Assembly (NCBI GenBank): GCA_022072455.1
Contig: JAJVHY010000020.1
Span: forward strand, 124,001-188,000
Reading direction: 5' to 3'
From: Verrucomicrobiia bacterium
Lineage (GTDB): Bacteria > Verrucomicrobiota > Verrucomicrobiia > Palsa-1439
DNA: 64,000 nucleotides
A program made the translations under genes and the position numbers. Within the stretch, counting starts at the first letter, position 1; the number at the start of each line of letters is the position of its first letter. Positions 14,894-24,646 of the stretch are shown here, in pieces. The notes beneath the pieces were generated by a model. That model saw only the letters and a program-made list of their open reading frames with translations. It was not told the origin of the DNA and made no database searches.

Positions 14894-14919
14894 CGCCGCA
14901 GCCGATTTCCCGAAACAGC

Positions 14920-14949
14920 AAAGGCGTCCCGGTTGCCCGGGACGCCTTT
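14920..14949. terminator. Bidirectional rho-independent terminator
   Basis: A perfect 13-bp stem (AAAGGCGTCCCGG / CCGGGACGCCTTT) with a TTGC loop, followed by CTGTTT. It ends the peroxiredoxin gene and, read on the other strand, the RRM gene. Confidence 0.85.
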
Positions 14950-14987
14950 CTGTTTGGAATCCCGCTTGGAGCGGGACTCGTCAAGTC

Positions 14988-15323
14988 TTAGTAACGATTG
15001 CCGGAATATTGCCGGCCGCCGCCACGTTCGCTGCGGCCGCCGCCGAAGCCGCCGCCGCCAGTGCGGGGGCGATCTTCACGGGGTTTGGCTTCGTTGACGG
15101 TGAGGGCACGGCCATCGAGTTCCTTGCCGTTGAATTCGGCAATGGCCTTGGTGGCTTCTTCCTGCGTGCCCATCGTCACGAACGCGAATCCGCGCGATTT
15201 GCTGGTGAATTTGTCCATGATCAGTTCACAACTGGAGACATTGCCTGCGCCTTTGAAGAGGTCGAGCACGTCGCCTTCGGTTGTGTTGAAGGACAGGTTT
15301 CCTACGAATAGCTTGGTAGCCAT
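14988..15323 (-). CDS. RRM-type RNA-binding protein with glycine-rich tail
   Basis: A 111-residue protein with a single RNA-recognition motif: RNP2 KLFVGNLSF (4-12) and RNP1 SRGFAFVTM (43-51), the latter carrying the two aromatic residues that stack on RNA. A Gly/Arg-rich tail (about 88-111, with GGGGFGGGRSERGGGRQ) follows. This layout is shared by bacterial cold-responsive RNA-binding proteins (Rbp) of cyanobacteria and Verrucomicrobia, thought to act as RNA chaperones. The gene converges on the peroxiredoxin gene and stands alone. Confidence 0.9.
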   Translation of the reverse strand: MATKLFVGNLSFNTTEGDVLDLFKGAGNVSSCELIMDKFTSKSRGFAFVTMGTQEEATKAIAEFNGKELDGRALTVNEAKPREDRPRTGGGGFGGGRSERGGGRQYSGNRY

Positions 15324-15553
15324 GATGTTAATGCTTTCTGCTGCGGTTAGGAGGTCTCAGTGACTGTTCTCGAACGATTCGAGTTTAGGATCATCACCGA
15401 GCTGCGAGGCCTGACTGAAGATCTACCAATCTCACTGCAACTGCTACTATCTGCGAGCGGCGCGACCATACGGCATCCCGCCTAAATAGCAACAACTATC
15501 TTTTGCCATGGAATTTGGTGACGCCGATGGGCCGGACCGGCTACAATCACGAA

Positions 15554-16708
15554 ATGCCGCAGACCAGCCAACGTCTCCATCACTTCACCGAGTCCGTCAT
15601 CCGCCACATGACACGCGTCGCGAACTCCTGTGGTGCCATCAATCTTTCCCAAGGCTTCCCGGACTTCGATCCGCCGGCCATTCTGAAGGACGCGTTGGAA
15701 AAGACTGCCCAAACTGGCCCGCACCAATATGCCATCACCTGGGGCGCACCGCGGTTCCGCGAAGCCCTCGCCCGCAAACAATCGCGGTTCATGGGCCTCC
15801 CGCTCGACCCGGAGAAAAACTTCGTCGTCACCTGCGGCAGCACCGAAGCGATGATGGTCGCGATGATGACGGCCTGCGATCCCGGCGACAAAGTCATCAT
15901 CTTCTCCCCGTTCTACGAAAACTACGTCGCCGACACGATACTCTCCGGCGCCGAGCCCATCTACGTCCCGTTGCATCCGCCCGATTTCAGTTTCGACGAA
16001 CAGGAGCTTCGCCGCGCCTTCGCCCAAAAACCGAAAGCGCTCGTCCTCTGCAACCCCGCCAATCCCTCCGGCAAAGTCTTTACCCGCGACGAACTCCTCT
16101 TCATCGCGAAACTCGCCGAGGAACACGACACCTTCGTCATCACCGACGAAGTCTACGAACACATCATCTACGCCCCTGCCGAACACGTCTACTTCGCCGC
16201 GCTCCCCGGCATGTTCGACCGCACCATCTCGTGCAGCTCCCTCTCCAAAACCTACTCCATCACCGGCTGGCGACTCGGTTACGTCATCGCCCCGCCCGCC
16301 ATCATCAACCAAGCCCGCAAAGTCCACGACTTCCTCACCGTCGGCGCCGCCGCCCCACTCCAGGAAGCCGCCGTCGCCGCGCTCGAATTGCCCGACAGTT
16401 ATTACCAAGAACTCCAAACCATCTACACCGACAAACGCACCCGGTTCCTCAACCACCTCGACGCTGCCGGCCTCAAGTACACCAAACCCAACGGCGCGTA
16501 CTATGTGATGATCGACATCAGCGACTTCAACGCCAAAGACGACGTCGCGTTCTGCGAATGGCTCGCCAAAGACATCGGTGTCGCCGCCGTCCCCGGCTCC
16601 AGTTTCTTCCGCGAGCCGGTCAAACACCTCATCCGCCTCCACTTCGCCAAAAAGACCGAAACCCTCGACGCCGCCGGCGAACGCCTGTTAAAGCTCCGGC
16701 ACAAATGA
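15554..16708 (+). CDS. PLP-dependent aminotransferase, class I/II
   Basis: A 384-residue fold-type I aminotransferase. The ATG at 15554 gives the usual N-terminus before INLSQGFPDFD; 17 further upstream codons are not conserved-looking. The substrate-binding NPANPSGK is at 167-174, ITDEVYEHI at 196-204 (the Asp binds the PLP ring nitrogen), and the Schiff-base lysine is K232 in SSLSKTYSITGWRLGY. The QGFPDFDPP start and the ITDEVYEH region resemble kynurenine/glutamine-type or aspartate-type (subgroup I) aminotransferases, but the amino donor cannot be settled by eye. The next gene, a restriction enzyme, is not functionally related. Confidence 0.88.
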   Translation: MPQTSQRLHHFTESVIRHMTRVANSCGAINLSQGFPDFDPPAILKDALEKTAQTGPHQYAITWGAPRFREALARKQSRFMGLPLDPEKNFVVTCGSTEAMMVAMMTACDPGDKVIIFSPFYENYVADTILSGAEPIYVPLHPPDFSFDEQELRRAFAQKPKALVLCNPANPSGKVFTRDELLFIAKLAEEHDTFVITDEVYEHIIYAPAEHVYFAALPGMFDRTISCSSLSKTYSITGWRLGYVIAPPAIINQARKVHDFLTVGAAAPLQEAAVAALELPDSYYQELQTIYTDKRTRFLNHLDAAGLKYTKPNGAYYVMIDISDFNAKDDVAFCEWLAKDIGVAAVPGSSFFREPVKHLIRLHFAKKTETLDAAGERLLKLRHK

Positions 16709-16775
16709 GTCAGGGAGTTACCGGCAGAAAAAATCGCGAAGCTTGCCCCAAACGAATGCAACCGGCATACTGCGC

Positions 16776-17450
16776 ATGAAACTGAGGCTGCGTGATGATA
16801 AACAACGATTGACCGTAGATTCCTTGAAGTCAGAAGCGCGGGCTTTCGCGAAGCGTGAATCAGCCCACCGGGAGAAAAGCCTTTTCGGAGTGACCGACGG
16901 CAAGGCGGTCGGAACGTACTTGGAACACAAGTTTCAGGAGTCATTGCAGGCTCGATACGACTACGCGCGCGGCAATTCTGCTAAAGGGATCGACTTCCCG
17001 AAGCTCGGAGTGGACATCAAGGTCACGAGCATTCGCCAACCGCAGTCGTCTTGTCCGTTCAAGTCCGCTCGGCAGAAAGTTTTCGGCCTCGGCTATTCGT
17101 TGCTGGTTTTCGTGTACGACAAAAAGGACGACCGCAAGACGAAATCGGCCACGCTGATTATCAAACACGTGATCTTCGTCGAAGCCGGACGCACTTCAGA
17201 TTTCCAGACGACATCCGGCATTCGCAAGATTCTAGATAACGCCGGCAACCAAGATGATTTGGTGGCATTCATGATGGAGCGATTCTTGCCGGTGGACGAT
17301 ATTCAGGCGGGAGACTTGGCGAAGGAGATTCTCCAGAAGCGACCGGACGTTGGCTATCTCACGATCTCGAACGCGCTCCAGTGGCGACTGCAGTACACCC
17401 GTGTTATTGAAAAAGCCGGCAACGTGGTCGGCGTTGAACGTGTTGCATGA
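16776..17450 (+). CDS. Type II restriction endonuclease, PD-(D/E)XK fold
   Basis: A 224-residue protein starting at the ATG at 16776 (a TTG further upstream is also in frame). It has the PD-(D/E)XK core: E50 in GTYLEHKFQ, G-I-D73 in KGIDFPKLG and D80-I-K82 in VDIKVTSI, followed by a predicted beta strand GYSLLVFVYDKK. Placement directly before a DNA methyltransferase, with a 4-base ATGA overlap, makes it the cognate endonuclease of a two-gene restriction-modification system. The recognition sequence is unknown. The pair interrupts what would otherwise be a run of housekeeping genes. Confidence 0.75.
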   Translation: MKLRLRDDKQRLTVDSLKSEARAFAKRESAHREKSLFGVTDGKAVGTYLEHKFQESLQARYDYARGNSAKGIDFPKLGVDIKVTSIRQPQSSCPFKSARQKVFGLGYSLLVFVYDKKDDRKTKSATLIIKHVIFVEAGRTSDFQTTSGIRKILDNAGNQDDLVAFMMERFLPVDDIQAGDLAKEILQKRPDVGYLTISNALQWRLQYTRVIEKAGNVVGVERVA

Positions 17451-19000
17451 TTCAGGAAGCTCAACGCGTTGAATTTGGAGATTATCAAACGCCGGCTGTG
17501 TTGGCGCGTGAGGTTGCCGGTTTTCTGAAGTCCGTTGGTCTGTCTCCACGCGTGATCGTCGAGCCAACGTGCGGCCTCGGCGCGTTTGTGGAAGCGGCGA
17601 CCGAAGTCTTTCCGTCGGCACAGTGTTTCGCATTCGACATCAACCACGGGTACGTTGACGGCTTCGCTGTGGCCGGGGAGAGAGTTTCCGTAGAACAACA
17701 GGACTTTTTTTCGAAGGATTGGAAAACGTTTTTCGCTGGTCTTGCCGGGGAGATTCTTGTCATTGGTAATCCGCCGTGGGTTACGAATTCAGGGCTTGGC
17801 GCGATTCGCGGCAGCAACCTCCCGGAAAAAAACAATTTCCAGAACCACCGGGGTTTCGCCGCCAAGACCGGCAAGGCGAACTTCGACATTTCCGAATGGA
17901 TGTTGATCAAGCTGCTCGAATCGCTGGGACAACATCAGGCGTGTCTGGCGATGCTCTGCAAGACGGCCACGGCACGGAAACTCCTCAAGCACGCTTGGCT
18001 TCACGAGTTCCCGGTTGGCCGCGCCTCGTTACACTTGATTGACGCTCAAGCGCACTTTCAAGTGGCGGTCGATGCGTGCCTGCTCGTCGTACACACAGGA
18101 ATCACCGGCGCAGCGAAGACCGCGACGGTCTATCGCAGTTTATCCTTCGCTGAAAAGGCCAACACGTTAGGCTTGTACGGAAAAGAACTGATAGCCAACA
18201 TTGAAGACTTTCACCGGCTGATTGATTTGGACGGGATTGGCTACTACACATGGCGCTCTGGCGTGAAACACGATGCCGCGAAAGTCATGGAGTTCACGAA
18301 GACGGGCAGCCACTTTTGCAACGGCCTGCAAGATGAAGTCGCTATCGAGGACACCTATCTCTACCCGATGTTGAAGTCATCGGACTTGGCGAATGACGAG
18401 ATCGATCCTACCCGGTTGGTTTTAGTCACGCAAAAGCATCCGAGCGACGATACCGCCGCGATTCGCGAGAAAGCACCGGCCACTTGGAAATACCTGCACA
18501 CCTACGGTGCGCAGTTGGACGCACGGCAAAGCATCATTTACCAGAAACGGGCACGCTTCTCAGTGTTTGGCGTCGGTGCGTACACGTTCGCCCCATGGAA
18601 AGTTGCGATTTCCGGCATGTATAAAACTCTGAAATTTCGCGTTCTCGGTTCTGTTCGAGGCAAGCCTATCGTCGTTGACGACACTTGCTACTTCATTCCG
18701 TGTCACACAAGGCAGGAGGCCGAGTTCATCTGCGGCCTGCTAAACTCGGATTTGTGCCAGCGGTTTCTCCGTGCGCTGGTCTTCCTCGACGCCAAACGCC
18801 CCGTCACCATTGACGTACTGAATCGCATCGATCTGAAACGCCTCGCCGAAAAGTTGGGACTCCAAGCGGAAGCCAAGCGACACTTGGCCGCAGCACGTGA
18901 ATTCGAAAACGGACGACCACAACTCGTGTTCGAGAAGAAGCGACCGAGCGCCAAATCCTACCGAGCCAGTCCGAAGAAGATGCAGCGTAGCGCGAAGTAG
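17447..19000 (+). CDS. Adenine-N6 DNA methyltransferase of a Type II R-M system
   Basis: A 517-residue methyltransferase. The S-adenosylmethionine motif I reads VIVEPTCGLGAF (36-47), and the catalytic motif IV is NPPW (108-111), the form found in N6-adenine methyltransferases of the gamma class such as M.TaqI/Eco57I. The C-terminal ~250 residues, with QARQ-like Tyr/Leu-rich segments and LLNSDLCQRFL plus LKRLAEKLGL, fit a TaqI-type target-recognition domain. It methylates the site cut by the upstream endonuclease, protecting host DNA. The overlap with that gene by 4 bases shows cotranscription. Confidence 0.88.
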   Translation: MIQEAQRVEFGDYQTPAVLAREVAGFLKSVGLSPRVIVEPTCGLGAFVEAATEVFPSAQCFAFDINHGYVDGFAVAGERVSVEQQDFFSKDWKTFFAGLAGEILVIGNPPWVTNSGLGAIRGSNLPEKNNFQNHRGFAAKTGKANFDISEWMLIKLLESLGQHQACLAMLCKTATARKLLKHAWLHEFPVGRASLHLIDAQAHFQVAVDACLLVVHTGITGAAKTATVYRSLSFAEKANTLGLYGKELIANIEDFHRLIDLDGIGYYTWRSGVKHDAAKVMEFTKTGSHFCNGLQDEVAIEDTYLYPMLKSSDLANDEIDPTRLVLVTQKHPSDDTAAIREKAPATWKYLHTYGAQLDARQSIIYQKRARFSVFGVGAYTFAPWKVAISGMYKTLKFRVLGSVRGKPIVVDDTCYFIPCHTRQEAEFICGLLNSDLCQRFLRALVFLDAKRPVTIDVLNRIDLKRLAEKLGLQAEAKRHLAAAREFENGRPQLVFEKKRPSAKSYRASPKKMQRSAK

Positions 19001-19018
19001 TCGTAACGTGACTTCCGA

Positions 19019-20851
19019 ATGAGTTTCCTATCCGTCAACGAACTCGCCCTCGCCTACGGCTGGCAAAAGCTGCTCGACGGCGTCACGCTCTCCGTCTCGC
19101 CCGGCGAAAAAGTCGGCCTCGTCGGCCGCAACGGTTCCGGCAAGACCAGCCTCCTCAAGATTCTGGCCGGCGCCCAACCCGCCGATGCTGGTGACATCTC
19201 CCGGCGCCGCGGCCTCCGCGTCGGCTACCTTCCCCAAGAATTCGAACTGGATGGAACCAAGACCGTCCGGCAAAACATCGAAGCCGGCGCCGCCGACTTG
19301 CTCGACTGGATTGCCCGGTACGAAGCTGGCGAAGAAGACGACGAACTCCTCCACAACATCGACCAAGCCGACGGCTGGAATCTCGAAACTCGCATCAACG
19401 CCAGCACCACCGCCCTCGCCGCCCCGCCGCTCGACACCATCGTCGGCCCACTCTCCGGCGGCGAGAAACGCCGCGTCGCCCTCTGCCGTGCCCTCGTCGC
19501 GCAACCCGACCTCCTTCTCCTCGACGAACCGACCAACCATCTCGACGCCGAATCCATCCGTTGGCTCGAAGAATATCTCCAGAAATTTCCTGGCGCCGTC
19601 ATCTTCGTCACGCACGACCGGTATTTCCTCGACGTCATCGCCACGCGCATCATCGAACTCGCCGAAGGCCGGTGTTACTCGCATCCCGGCAACTACACCG
19701 CCTACCTCGAATCCAAAGCCGCCCGGCAACAAATCGCCGAACAAGCCGAACGCCGCCGTCAACGCTTCCTAAAATTCGAACTGGCCTGGGTCCGCTCCGG
19801 CGCGCGCGCACAACGCACCAAAGCCCAGCACCGGATGCGCAACTACTACCAGTTGGCCGGCCAAGAAGCACCACCGGAGGAACGCGACATGGACCTCCTG
19901 TTGCCACCACCGCCGGAACTCGGCAACACCGTCGTCGAACTCGAACAAGTCGGCGCCCGCTTCGCCGACCGGTGGGTCTTCCAAAACTTTACGCTCTCCC
20001 TCAAACCCGGCCAATGCACCGGCGTAGTCGGCCGCAACGGCGCCGGCAAGACCACGTTACTCCGACTCTGCCTCGGCCAACGCGCCCCCGATACCGGCAC
20101 CGTCACCATCGGCAAAAAAGTCATCTTCAACTACGTCGACCAAACGCGCCTGCAACTCAACGACGCCAACACCGTCCTCACCGAGATTGCCGGCGGCAGC
20201 GACACCGTGCTGTTCGGCACGGAAACGATGAGCGCACGGACATACCTCACGCGCTTCCTCTTCCCCGACGAACGTCTCCGCGAACCGGTCGCCCATCTCT
20301 CCGGCGGCGAACGCGCCCGGCTCCTGCTTGCCAAAGTCCTCAAGACCGGCGGCAACGTTATCGTTCTCGACGAACCGACCAACGACCTCGATCTTTCCAG
20401 CCTCCGCCTGCTCGAAGAAGCGCTCGCCGATTTCGAAGGCAGCGTCCTCGTCGTCAGCCACGACCGGTATTTCCTCGACCGCATCTGCGACCAGATCGTC
20501 GCCTTCGAAGACACCGGCGTCATCGTCCAACCCGGCAACTACTCGTACTACTTGGAAAAACGCAAAGAACGCGAACTCCCCACCCGCCCCGCTCCGCCGG
20601 TCAGCGTACCGGCAACCCCAAAGCCGGCACGCCAACGCAAACTCAGTTTCAAGGAACAACGCGAACTCGACGGCATGGAAGCCGCCATCCTCACCGCCGA
20701 ATCCCACGTATCGGAAATCGAAACCACGCTTAACGATCCGAACTTCTACTCGACACGCGCCAAAGAAGCCGCCAGTCTCGCCCTGGAGTTGGAGAAAGCG
20801 AAAGCCGAGGTCGCTCGTCTCTACGCACGCTGGGCCGAATTAGACAAATGA
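19019..20851 (+). CDS. ABC-F family ATPase (Uup/EttA-like)
   Basis: A 610-residue soluble protein with two ABC ATPase domains and no membrane segments. Walker A sites are GRNGSGKT (36-43) and GRNGAGKT (about 338-345), signature motifs LSGGEKRR and LSGGERAR, and Walker B LLLDEPTNHLD and IVLDEPTNDLD. The linker between them carries the long charged helix typical of ABC-F proteins. A C-terminal coiled coil (about 540-610, SFKEQRELDGMEAAI...) resembles Uup. ABC-F factors act on ribosomes in translation quality control or drug resistance; the Uup subgroup is inferred from the C-terminal domain. The stop overlaps the next ATG (ATGA). Confidence 0.92.
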   Translation: MSFLSVNELALAYGWQKLLDGVTLSVSPGEKVGLVGRNGSGKTSLLKILAGAQPADAGDISRRRGLRVGYLPQEFELDGTKTVRQNIEAGAADLLDWIARYEAGEEDDELLHNIDQADGWNLETRINASTTALAAPPLDTIVGPLSGGEKRRVALCRALVAQPDLLLLDEPTNHLDAESIRWLEEYLQKFPGAVIFVTHDRYFLDVIATRIIELAEGRCYSHPGNYTAYLESKAARQQIAEQAERRRQRFLKFELAWVRSGARAQRTKAQHRMRNYYQLAGQEAPPEERDMDLLLPPPPELGNTVVELEQVGARFADRWVFQNFTLSLKPGQCTGVVGRNGAGKTTLLRLCLGQRAPDTGTVTIGKKVIFNYVDQTRLQLNDANTVLTEIAGGSDTVLFGTETMSARTYLTRFLFPDERLREPVAHLSGGERARLLLAKVLKTGGNVIVLDEPTNDLDLSSLRLLEEALADFEGSVLVVSHDRYFLDRICDQIVAFEDTGVIVQPGNYSYYLEKRKERELPTRPAPPVSVPATPKPARQRKLSFKEQRELDGMEAAILTAESHVSEIETTLNDPNFYSTRAKEAASLALELEKAKAEVARLYARWAELDK

Positions 20852-21852
20852 CCATAGAATTAACAAAGCAACCGCTGCTCGATTGGCTGGTGAGAAAATT
20901 CCCGGAAACGCCGAAGAAGCGCGCGAAGCAATGGATCACGGCTGGCCGGGTCAGTGTTAACGGTGTCATCATCCGCAAACCGCACGAACAGATGACCGAT
21001 CCCGGTGGGTCGCTTCAGCTACTTGGTCAGCATTCCACGACGCTCGAATGCGGGCCGGATGGTTGGCAGATTCATCCCCGGGTCAACTTGCTCTATCTCG
21101 ACTCCGCACTCGCCGTCGTGAACAAGGGGCCGGGCTTGCTCTCGGTCCCGTCGGAACCCAACGAACTCTCGGCACTCAGCATTCTGGCCGACTTTCTTGC
21201 CGGCAAACTCCGCGCCTATGATCGGGGAATCGCCGGGCGTTCTCTGCCGCCAGCGTACCGGTCGCTGGTGCCGTTGCCGGTGCATCGGCTCGACCAATAC
21301 ACGAGTGGCGTTTTTTGCATGGGAATGAATTCCACAGCGCGCCAACATTTGATCGAACAGTTGAAGGCGCACACGATGCGGCGCGAGTACGTGGCGTACG
21401 TCGAGGGCAAGTTGGCGCAGCCCAAAGGGACGTGGACAAATTGGTTGAAGTTGAGCGAGGACGAGTTACGTCAGTTCATCATCTCTCCGGCCGAAGCCAA
21501 AGACCCGAAAGTCGAAGCGCAGGAAGCGATCACCCACTACGAAGTCATCACGGAATTTCCAAAGGCCGGTGTGACCAAGCTCCGTTTACGATTGGAGACC
21601 GGCCGCAAACATCAGATTCGCGCGCAAGCCGCGTTTGCCGGTGTGCCGTTGGTTGGCGATCGGACGTATCACCCGAAATATCACGCCGACGCCGAGCGCA
21701 AGCCGCGCATCGAGTTTGAACGTCAGGCGTTGCACGCCGAGGTTCTGACTCTCGAACATCCGCTCAAGCCCGGGCTGCAGATGTCGTGGACGGCTGCGTT
21801 GCCAAAAGATTTGGCGAAGCTGGAAAACATGCTGCACGCCGGGCAGGTGTGA
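20848..21852 (+). CDS. RNA pseudouridine synthase, RluA family
   Basis: A 334-residue enzyme that isomerises specific uridines in rRNA or tRNA. An N-terminal S4-like RNA-binding region (about 8-62, KRAKQWITAGRVSVNGVII) is followed by the catalytic domain with HRLDQYTSGV at 146-155, in which D149 is the catalytic aspartate, and RLETGRKHQIRAQAA near 250. This is the RluA/RluC/RluD arrangement. Target position is not predictable from sequence. The ATG overlaps the ABC-F stop by four bases, linking two ribosome-related genes in one operon. Confidence 0.9.
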   Translation: MTIELTKQPLLDWLVRKFPETPKKRAKQWITAGRVSVNGVIIRKPHEQMTDPGGSLQLLGQHSTTLECGPDGWQIHPRVNLLYLDSALAVVNKGPGLLSVPSEPNELSALSILADFLAGKLRAYDRGIAGRSLPPAYRSLVPLPVHRLDQYTSGVFCMGMNSTARQHLIEQLKAHTMRREYVAYVEGKLAQPKGTWTNWLKLSEDELRQFIISPAEAKDPKVEAQEAITHYEVITEFPKAGVTKLRLRLETGRKHQIRAQAAFAGVPLVGDRTYHPKYHADAERKPRIEFERQALHAEVLTLEHPLKPGLQMSWTAALPKDLAKLENMLHAGQV

Positions 21853-21858
21853 TGCCAG

Positions 21859-23469
21859 TTACACGGCGACGGGATTGACTTCGCGGGCGGGTGGGAGTTT
21901 TTCGAGCGGGATCTTTGGATTGATCTCGCAGAAATAATTCACTGACCATTCGTTGACGAAGAGCACGACTGGATTCTCGTCAGAATCGTACGCGAGCTTC
22001 GCGCCGGTGGGCAGACCGCGCCCCCAATCTTCATCCTTCACGTTTTTCGGCAACCACCGGATCGTCATCCACGGCGTCGGTTCGAGTTTCGACTCCGCGC
22101 CGTACTCGCTCTGCAACCGGTACTGCACCACCTCGAATTGCAGGGGGCCGACGGCGGCCAGCAACGGCGTGTTTGCCGACGCGTCCTTCAGGCGCAGGAG
22201 TTGGATGACGCCCTCCTGCAAGAGTTGGTCGAGACCTTTCCGGAACTGTTTGTATTTGGCCGTGCTCGGATTGCGGAGGTAGGAAAAACTCTCGGGCGGG
22301 AAACGCGGGATTTCCCGGTAAACGATGCGTGGATCCGTCGTCAACGTGTCGCCAATGCCAAACTCGTCGTGCCCGACCAACCCGATGATGTCACCGGGGA
22401 ACGCGGCATTGACCGTCTCGCGTTCATTGGCGAAAAGTTTGTGCGAACTCGACAACCGCACTTTCTTGCCGGTACGCGTGTGCGTCGCGGTCATGTCGCG
22501 TTCGAACTTACCGGAGACGATTCGCAGGAATGCGATCCGATCCCGGTGGCGAGGGTCCATGTTGGCCTGAATCTTGAAAATGAAAGCCGAAAACTCCTCG
22601 TACGTCGGTTCGATGAGCCGGTCACCAACCTTGCGCGCCGTCGGCGGCGTCGAGTGTTTGAGAAAACCATCGAGCAGAAGTTGGACGCCGAAATTATTCG
22701 ACGCGCTGCCGAAGAATACCGGCGTCGTGTAGCCGGCCAGAACGGCGTGCGGATCGAATGTCTCACCGGCCGCGTCGAGCATGGCGAGTTCTTCGGTAAT
22801 GCGCTCGTACGTCGCGTCGTCGATGCGCTCGCGAATCACAGGGTCGGACAAACCGCCGATCTCGACCGGCGCGCGATACTGCCCACCTTCCGTCCGCTCG
22901 AACAAATGCACCTGCTTCGTCAGCCGGTCGAAGATGCCCTTGAAATCCACCCCCGTCCCGATCGGCCAGTTGACCGGGAACGCGCCGAGTTGCAGCACGC
23001 TCTCCAGTTCATCGATCAACGCCAACGGATCGCGCGTCGGCCGGTCGCACTTGTTCATGAACGTGAAAATCGGCACGCCGCGCTGGTGGCACACCTCGAA
23101 GAGCTTCCGGGTCTGACTCTCGATGCCTTTGGCGGCATCAATCACCATCACGACCGCGTCCACCGCCGTCAGCACCCGGTAGGTGTCCTCGGAGAAATCT
23201 TTATGACCGGGCGTGTCGAGCAGATTGATTTTGAAACCGTCGTAGTCAAACTGCAGCGCCGTCGAACTGATCGAGATCCCGCGTTGGCGTTCCAACTCCA
23301 TCCAATCGGAAGTCGAAGCGCGTTGATTCTTCCGCGCCGTGACTGAGCCGGCCAGCTGCACGGCACCGCCATACAGCAACAACTTCTCCGTCATCGTCGT
23401 CTTCCCGGCATCCGGATGCGAGATGATGGCGAACGTGCGGCGCTTGGCGATTTCAGACTGGAGCGACAT
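21859..23469 (-). CDS. prfC: Peptide chain release factor 3
   Basis: A 536-residue translational GTPase that recycles release factors 1 and 2 after termination. I use the ATG at 23469 because it gives the canonical MSLQSEIAKRRTFAIISHPD start; the longer open frame to 23781 is a shadow of the divergent region. G1 is HPDAGKTT (18-25), G3 is DTPGHKDF and G4 is NKCDRPT. The later regions match EF-G-like domain II and the RF3-specific C-terminus, including PRFPPESFSYLRNPSTAK. Length is typical (about 530). It converges on the pseudouridine synthase gene. Confidence 0.93.
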   Translation of the reverse strand: MSLQSEIAKRRTFAIISHPDAGKTTMTEKLLLYGGAVQLAGSVTARKNQRASTSDWMELERQRGISISSTALQFDYDGFKINLLDTPGHKDFSEDTYRVLTAVDAVVMVIDAAKGIESQTRKLFEVCHQRGVPIFTFMNKCDRPTRDPLALIDELESVLQLGAFPVNWPIGTGVDFKGIFDRLTKQVHLFERTEGGQYRAPVEIGGLSDPVIRERIDDATYERITEELAMLDAAGETFDPHAVLAGYTTPVFFGSASNNFGVQLLLDGFLKHSTPPTARKVGDRLIEPTYEEFSAFIFKIQANMDPRHRDRIAFLRIVSGKFERDMTATHTRTGKKVRLSSSHKLFANERETVNAAFPGDIIGLVGHDEFGIGDTLTTDPRIVYREIPRFPPESFSYLRNPSTAKYKQFRKGLDQLLQEGVIQLLRLKDASANTPLLAAVGPLQFEVVQYRLQSEYGAESKLEPTPWMTIRWLPKNVKDEDWGRGLPTGAKLAYDSDENPVVLFVNEWSVNYFCEINPKIPLEKLPPAREVNPVAV

Positions 23470-23569
23470 AAGAGCGGTGACTCTAACAGAATCTTTCCGG
23501 CGCGCAACGGCAGAGCCTGATGCCTCCATTCTTGAATCCCACCCGTCAACCGGCGATGATTTAGTGTCC

Positions 23570-24646
23570 ATGAAAATCATCGTCGCCTTCGACAAATTCA
23601 AAGGCAGTCTCACCGCCCCGCAAGCTTGTGCGATCGTGGCGCGCGAATTGTCGCGCCACGAAGTCATCCAGAAACCCATGGCTGACGGCGGCGACGGCAC
23701 GGTCAACGCGCTCCACGCCGCCCTCGGCGGTGAGTGGATTTCAAAACCGGTTACCGGACCATTGCCGGGGATGAAAGTCACCGCGCGCTATCTTTGTAGC
23801 GGCCACAACGCGTTCATCGAAATGGCGCAAGCCAGCGGGCTCGTGCTCCTGCAGCCCGAGGAACGCAATCCCCTCCTCACGACCACCTACGGCACGGGCG
23901 AGCTGATCGCCGATGCCCTCCACCGCGGCGCCCAACACATTTGGCTGGCCGTCGGCGGCAGTGCCACGAATGACGGCGGCGTCGGTGCCGCGATGGCATT
24001 GGGCTGGCGGTTTCTCGACGCGCGTGGTGAATCGGTCGGCCTCGGCGGCGGCGGACTCGAACGCATCGCGTCCATCCTCCCGCCGGCGACATCGTTCCCG
24101 CCAGTGGAAGTGCTCTGCGACGTAAGCAATCCGCTTTGCGGCGAACGCGGTGCCGCTGCCATTTTCGGACCGCAAAAAGGCGCCACGCCGGCGCTGGTCG
24201 AGCGTCTCGACAACGGGCTCCGACATCTCGCCAGTCTGGTCCAAGCCGATATCCTCGACGTGCCCGGCAGTGGCGCGGCTGGCGGGCTGGCGGGCGGCGC
24301 GATCGCGTTTCTGAATGCCCGACTCGTGCCCGGCATCGAAACCATCATGCGAGTGAGCCAGTTACCGGCGGCGTTGCTGGGAGCGGACTGGGTGATTACC
24401 GGTGAAGGCCAGTTCGATGAGCAATCGCTCCACGGCAAGGTTGTCGCCGGTGTGACGGCGGAGGCGCGCCGCAACCAGGTGAAAGTCGCCGTCGTTGCCG
24501 GGCGGGTGCGGTTGCCGGAATCCGCATGGCGGCATGCCGGTATCAGCGCCGCTTTCAGCATTGCCCCCGCCGAGATGCCGGCGCAAGAAGCAATGCGGCG
24601 TGCACCGGAACTCCTGACGGCAACCATCCGGCAACTGCAATGGTAG
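23570..24646 (+). CDS. glxK: Glycerate 2-kinase (GlxK/GarK type)
   Basis: A 358-residue enzyme phosphorylating glycerate to phosphoglycerate in glyoxylate/serine-type pathways. The ATG at 23570 gives the family start MKIIVAFDKFKGSLTAPQA. Conserved signatures follow: MADGGDGTVNAL (the nucleotide/substrate loop), TYGTGELIADAL, GGSATNDGG and, near the C-terminus, DWVITGEGQFDEQSLHGK. All are typical of the type II glycerate kinase family (PF02595). It starts 100 bp from the divergent prfC start. Nothing in the neighbours shows the pathway, although pyruvate phosphate dikinase 3 kb downstream draws on the same C3 pool. Confidence 0.9.
   Translation: MKIIVAFDKFKGSLTAPQACAIVARELSRHEVIQKPMADGGDGTVNALHAALGGEWISKPVTGPLPGMKVTARYLCSGHNAFIEMAQASGLVLLQPEERNPLLTTTYGTGELIADALHRGAQHIWLAVGGSATNDGGVGAAMALGWRFLDARGESVGLGGGGLERIASILPPATSFPPVEVLCDVSNPLCGERGAAAIFGPQKGATPALVERLDNGLRHLASLVQADILDVPGSGAAGGLAGGAIAFLNARLVPGIETIMRVSQLPAALLGADWVITGEGQFDEQSLHGKVVAGVTAEARRNQVKVAVVAGRVRLPESAWRHAGISAAFSIAPAEMPAQEAMRRAPELLTATIRQLQW

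Noticed and set aside
23470-23781. N-terminal extension of prfC
   Set aside because: 104 non-conserved residues upstream of the canonical MSLQSE start, overlapping the divergent glycerate kinase promoter.
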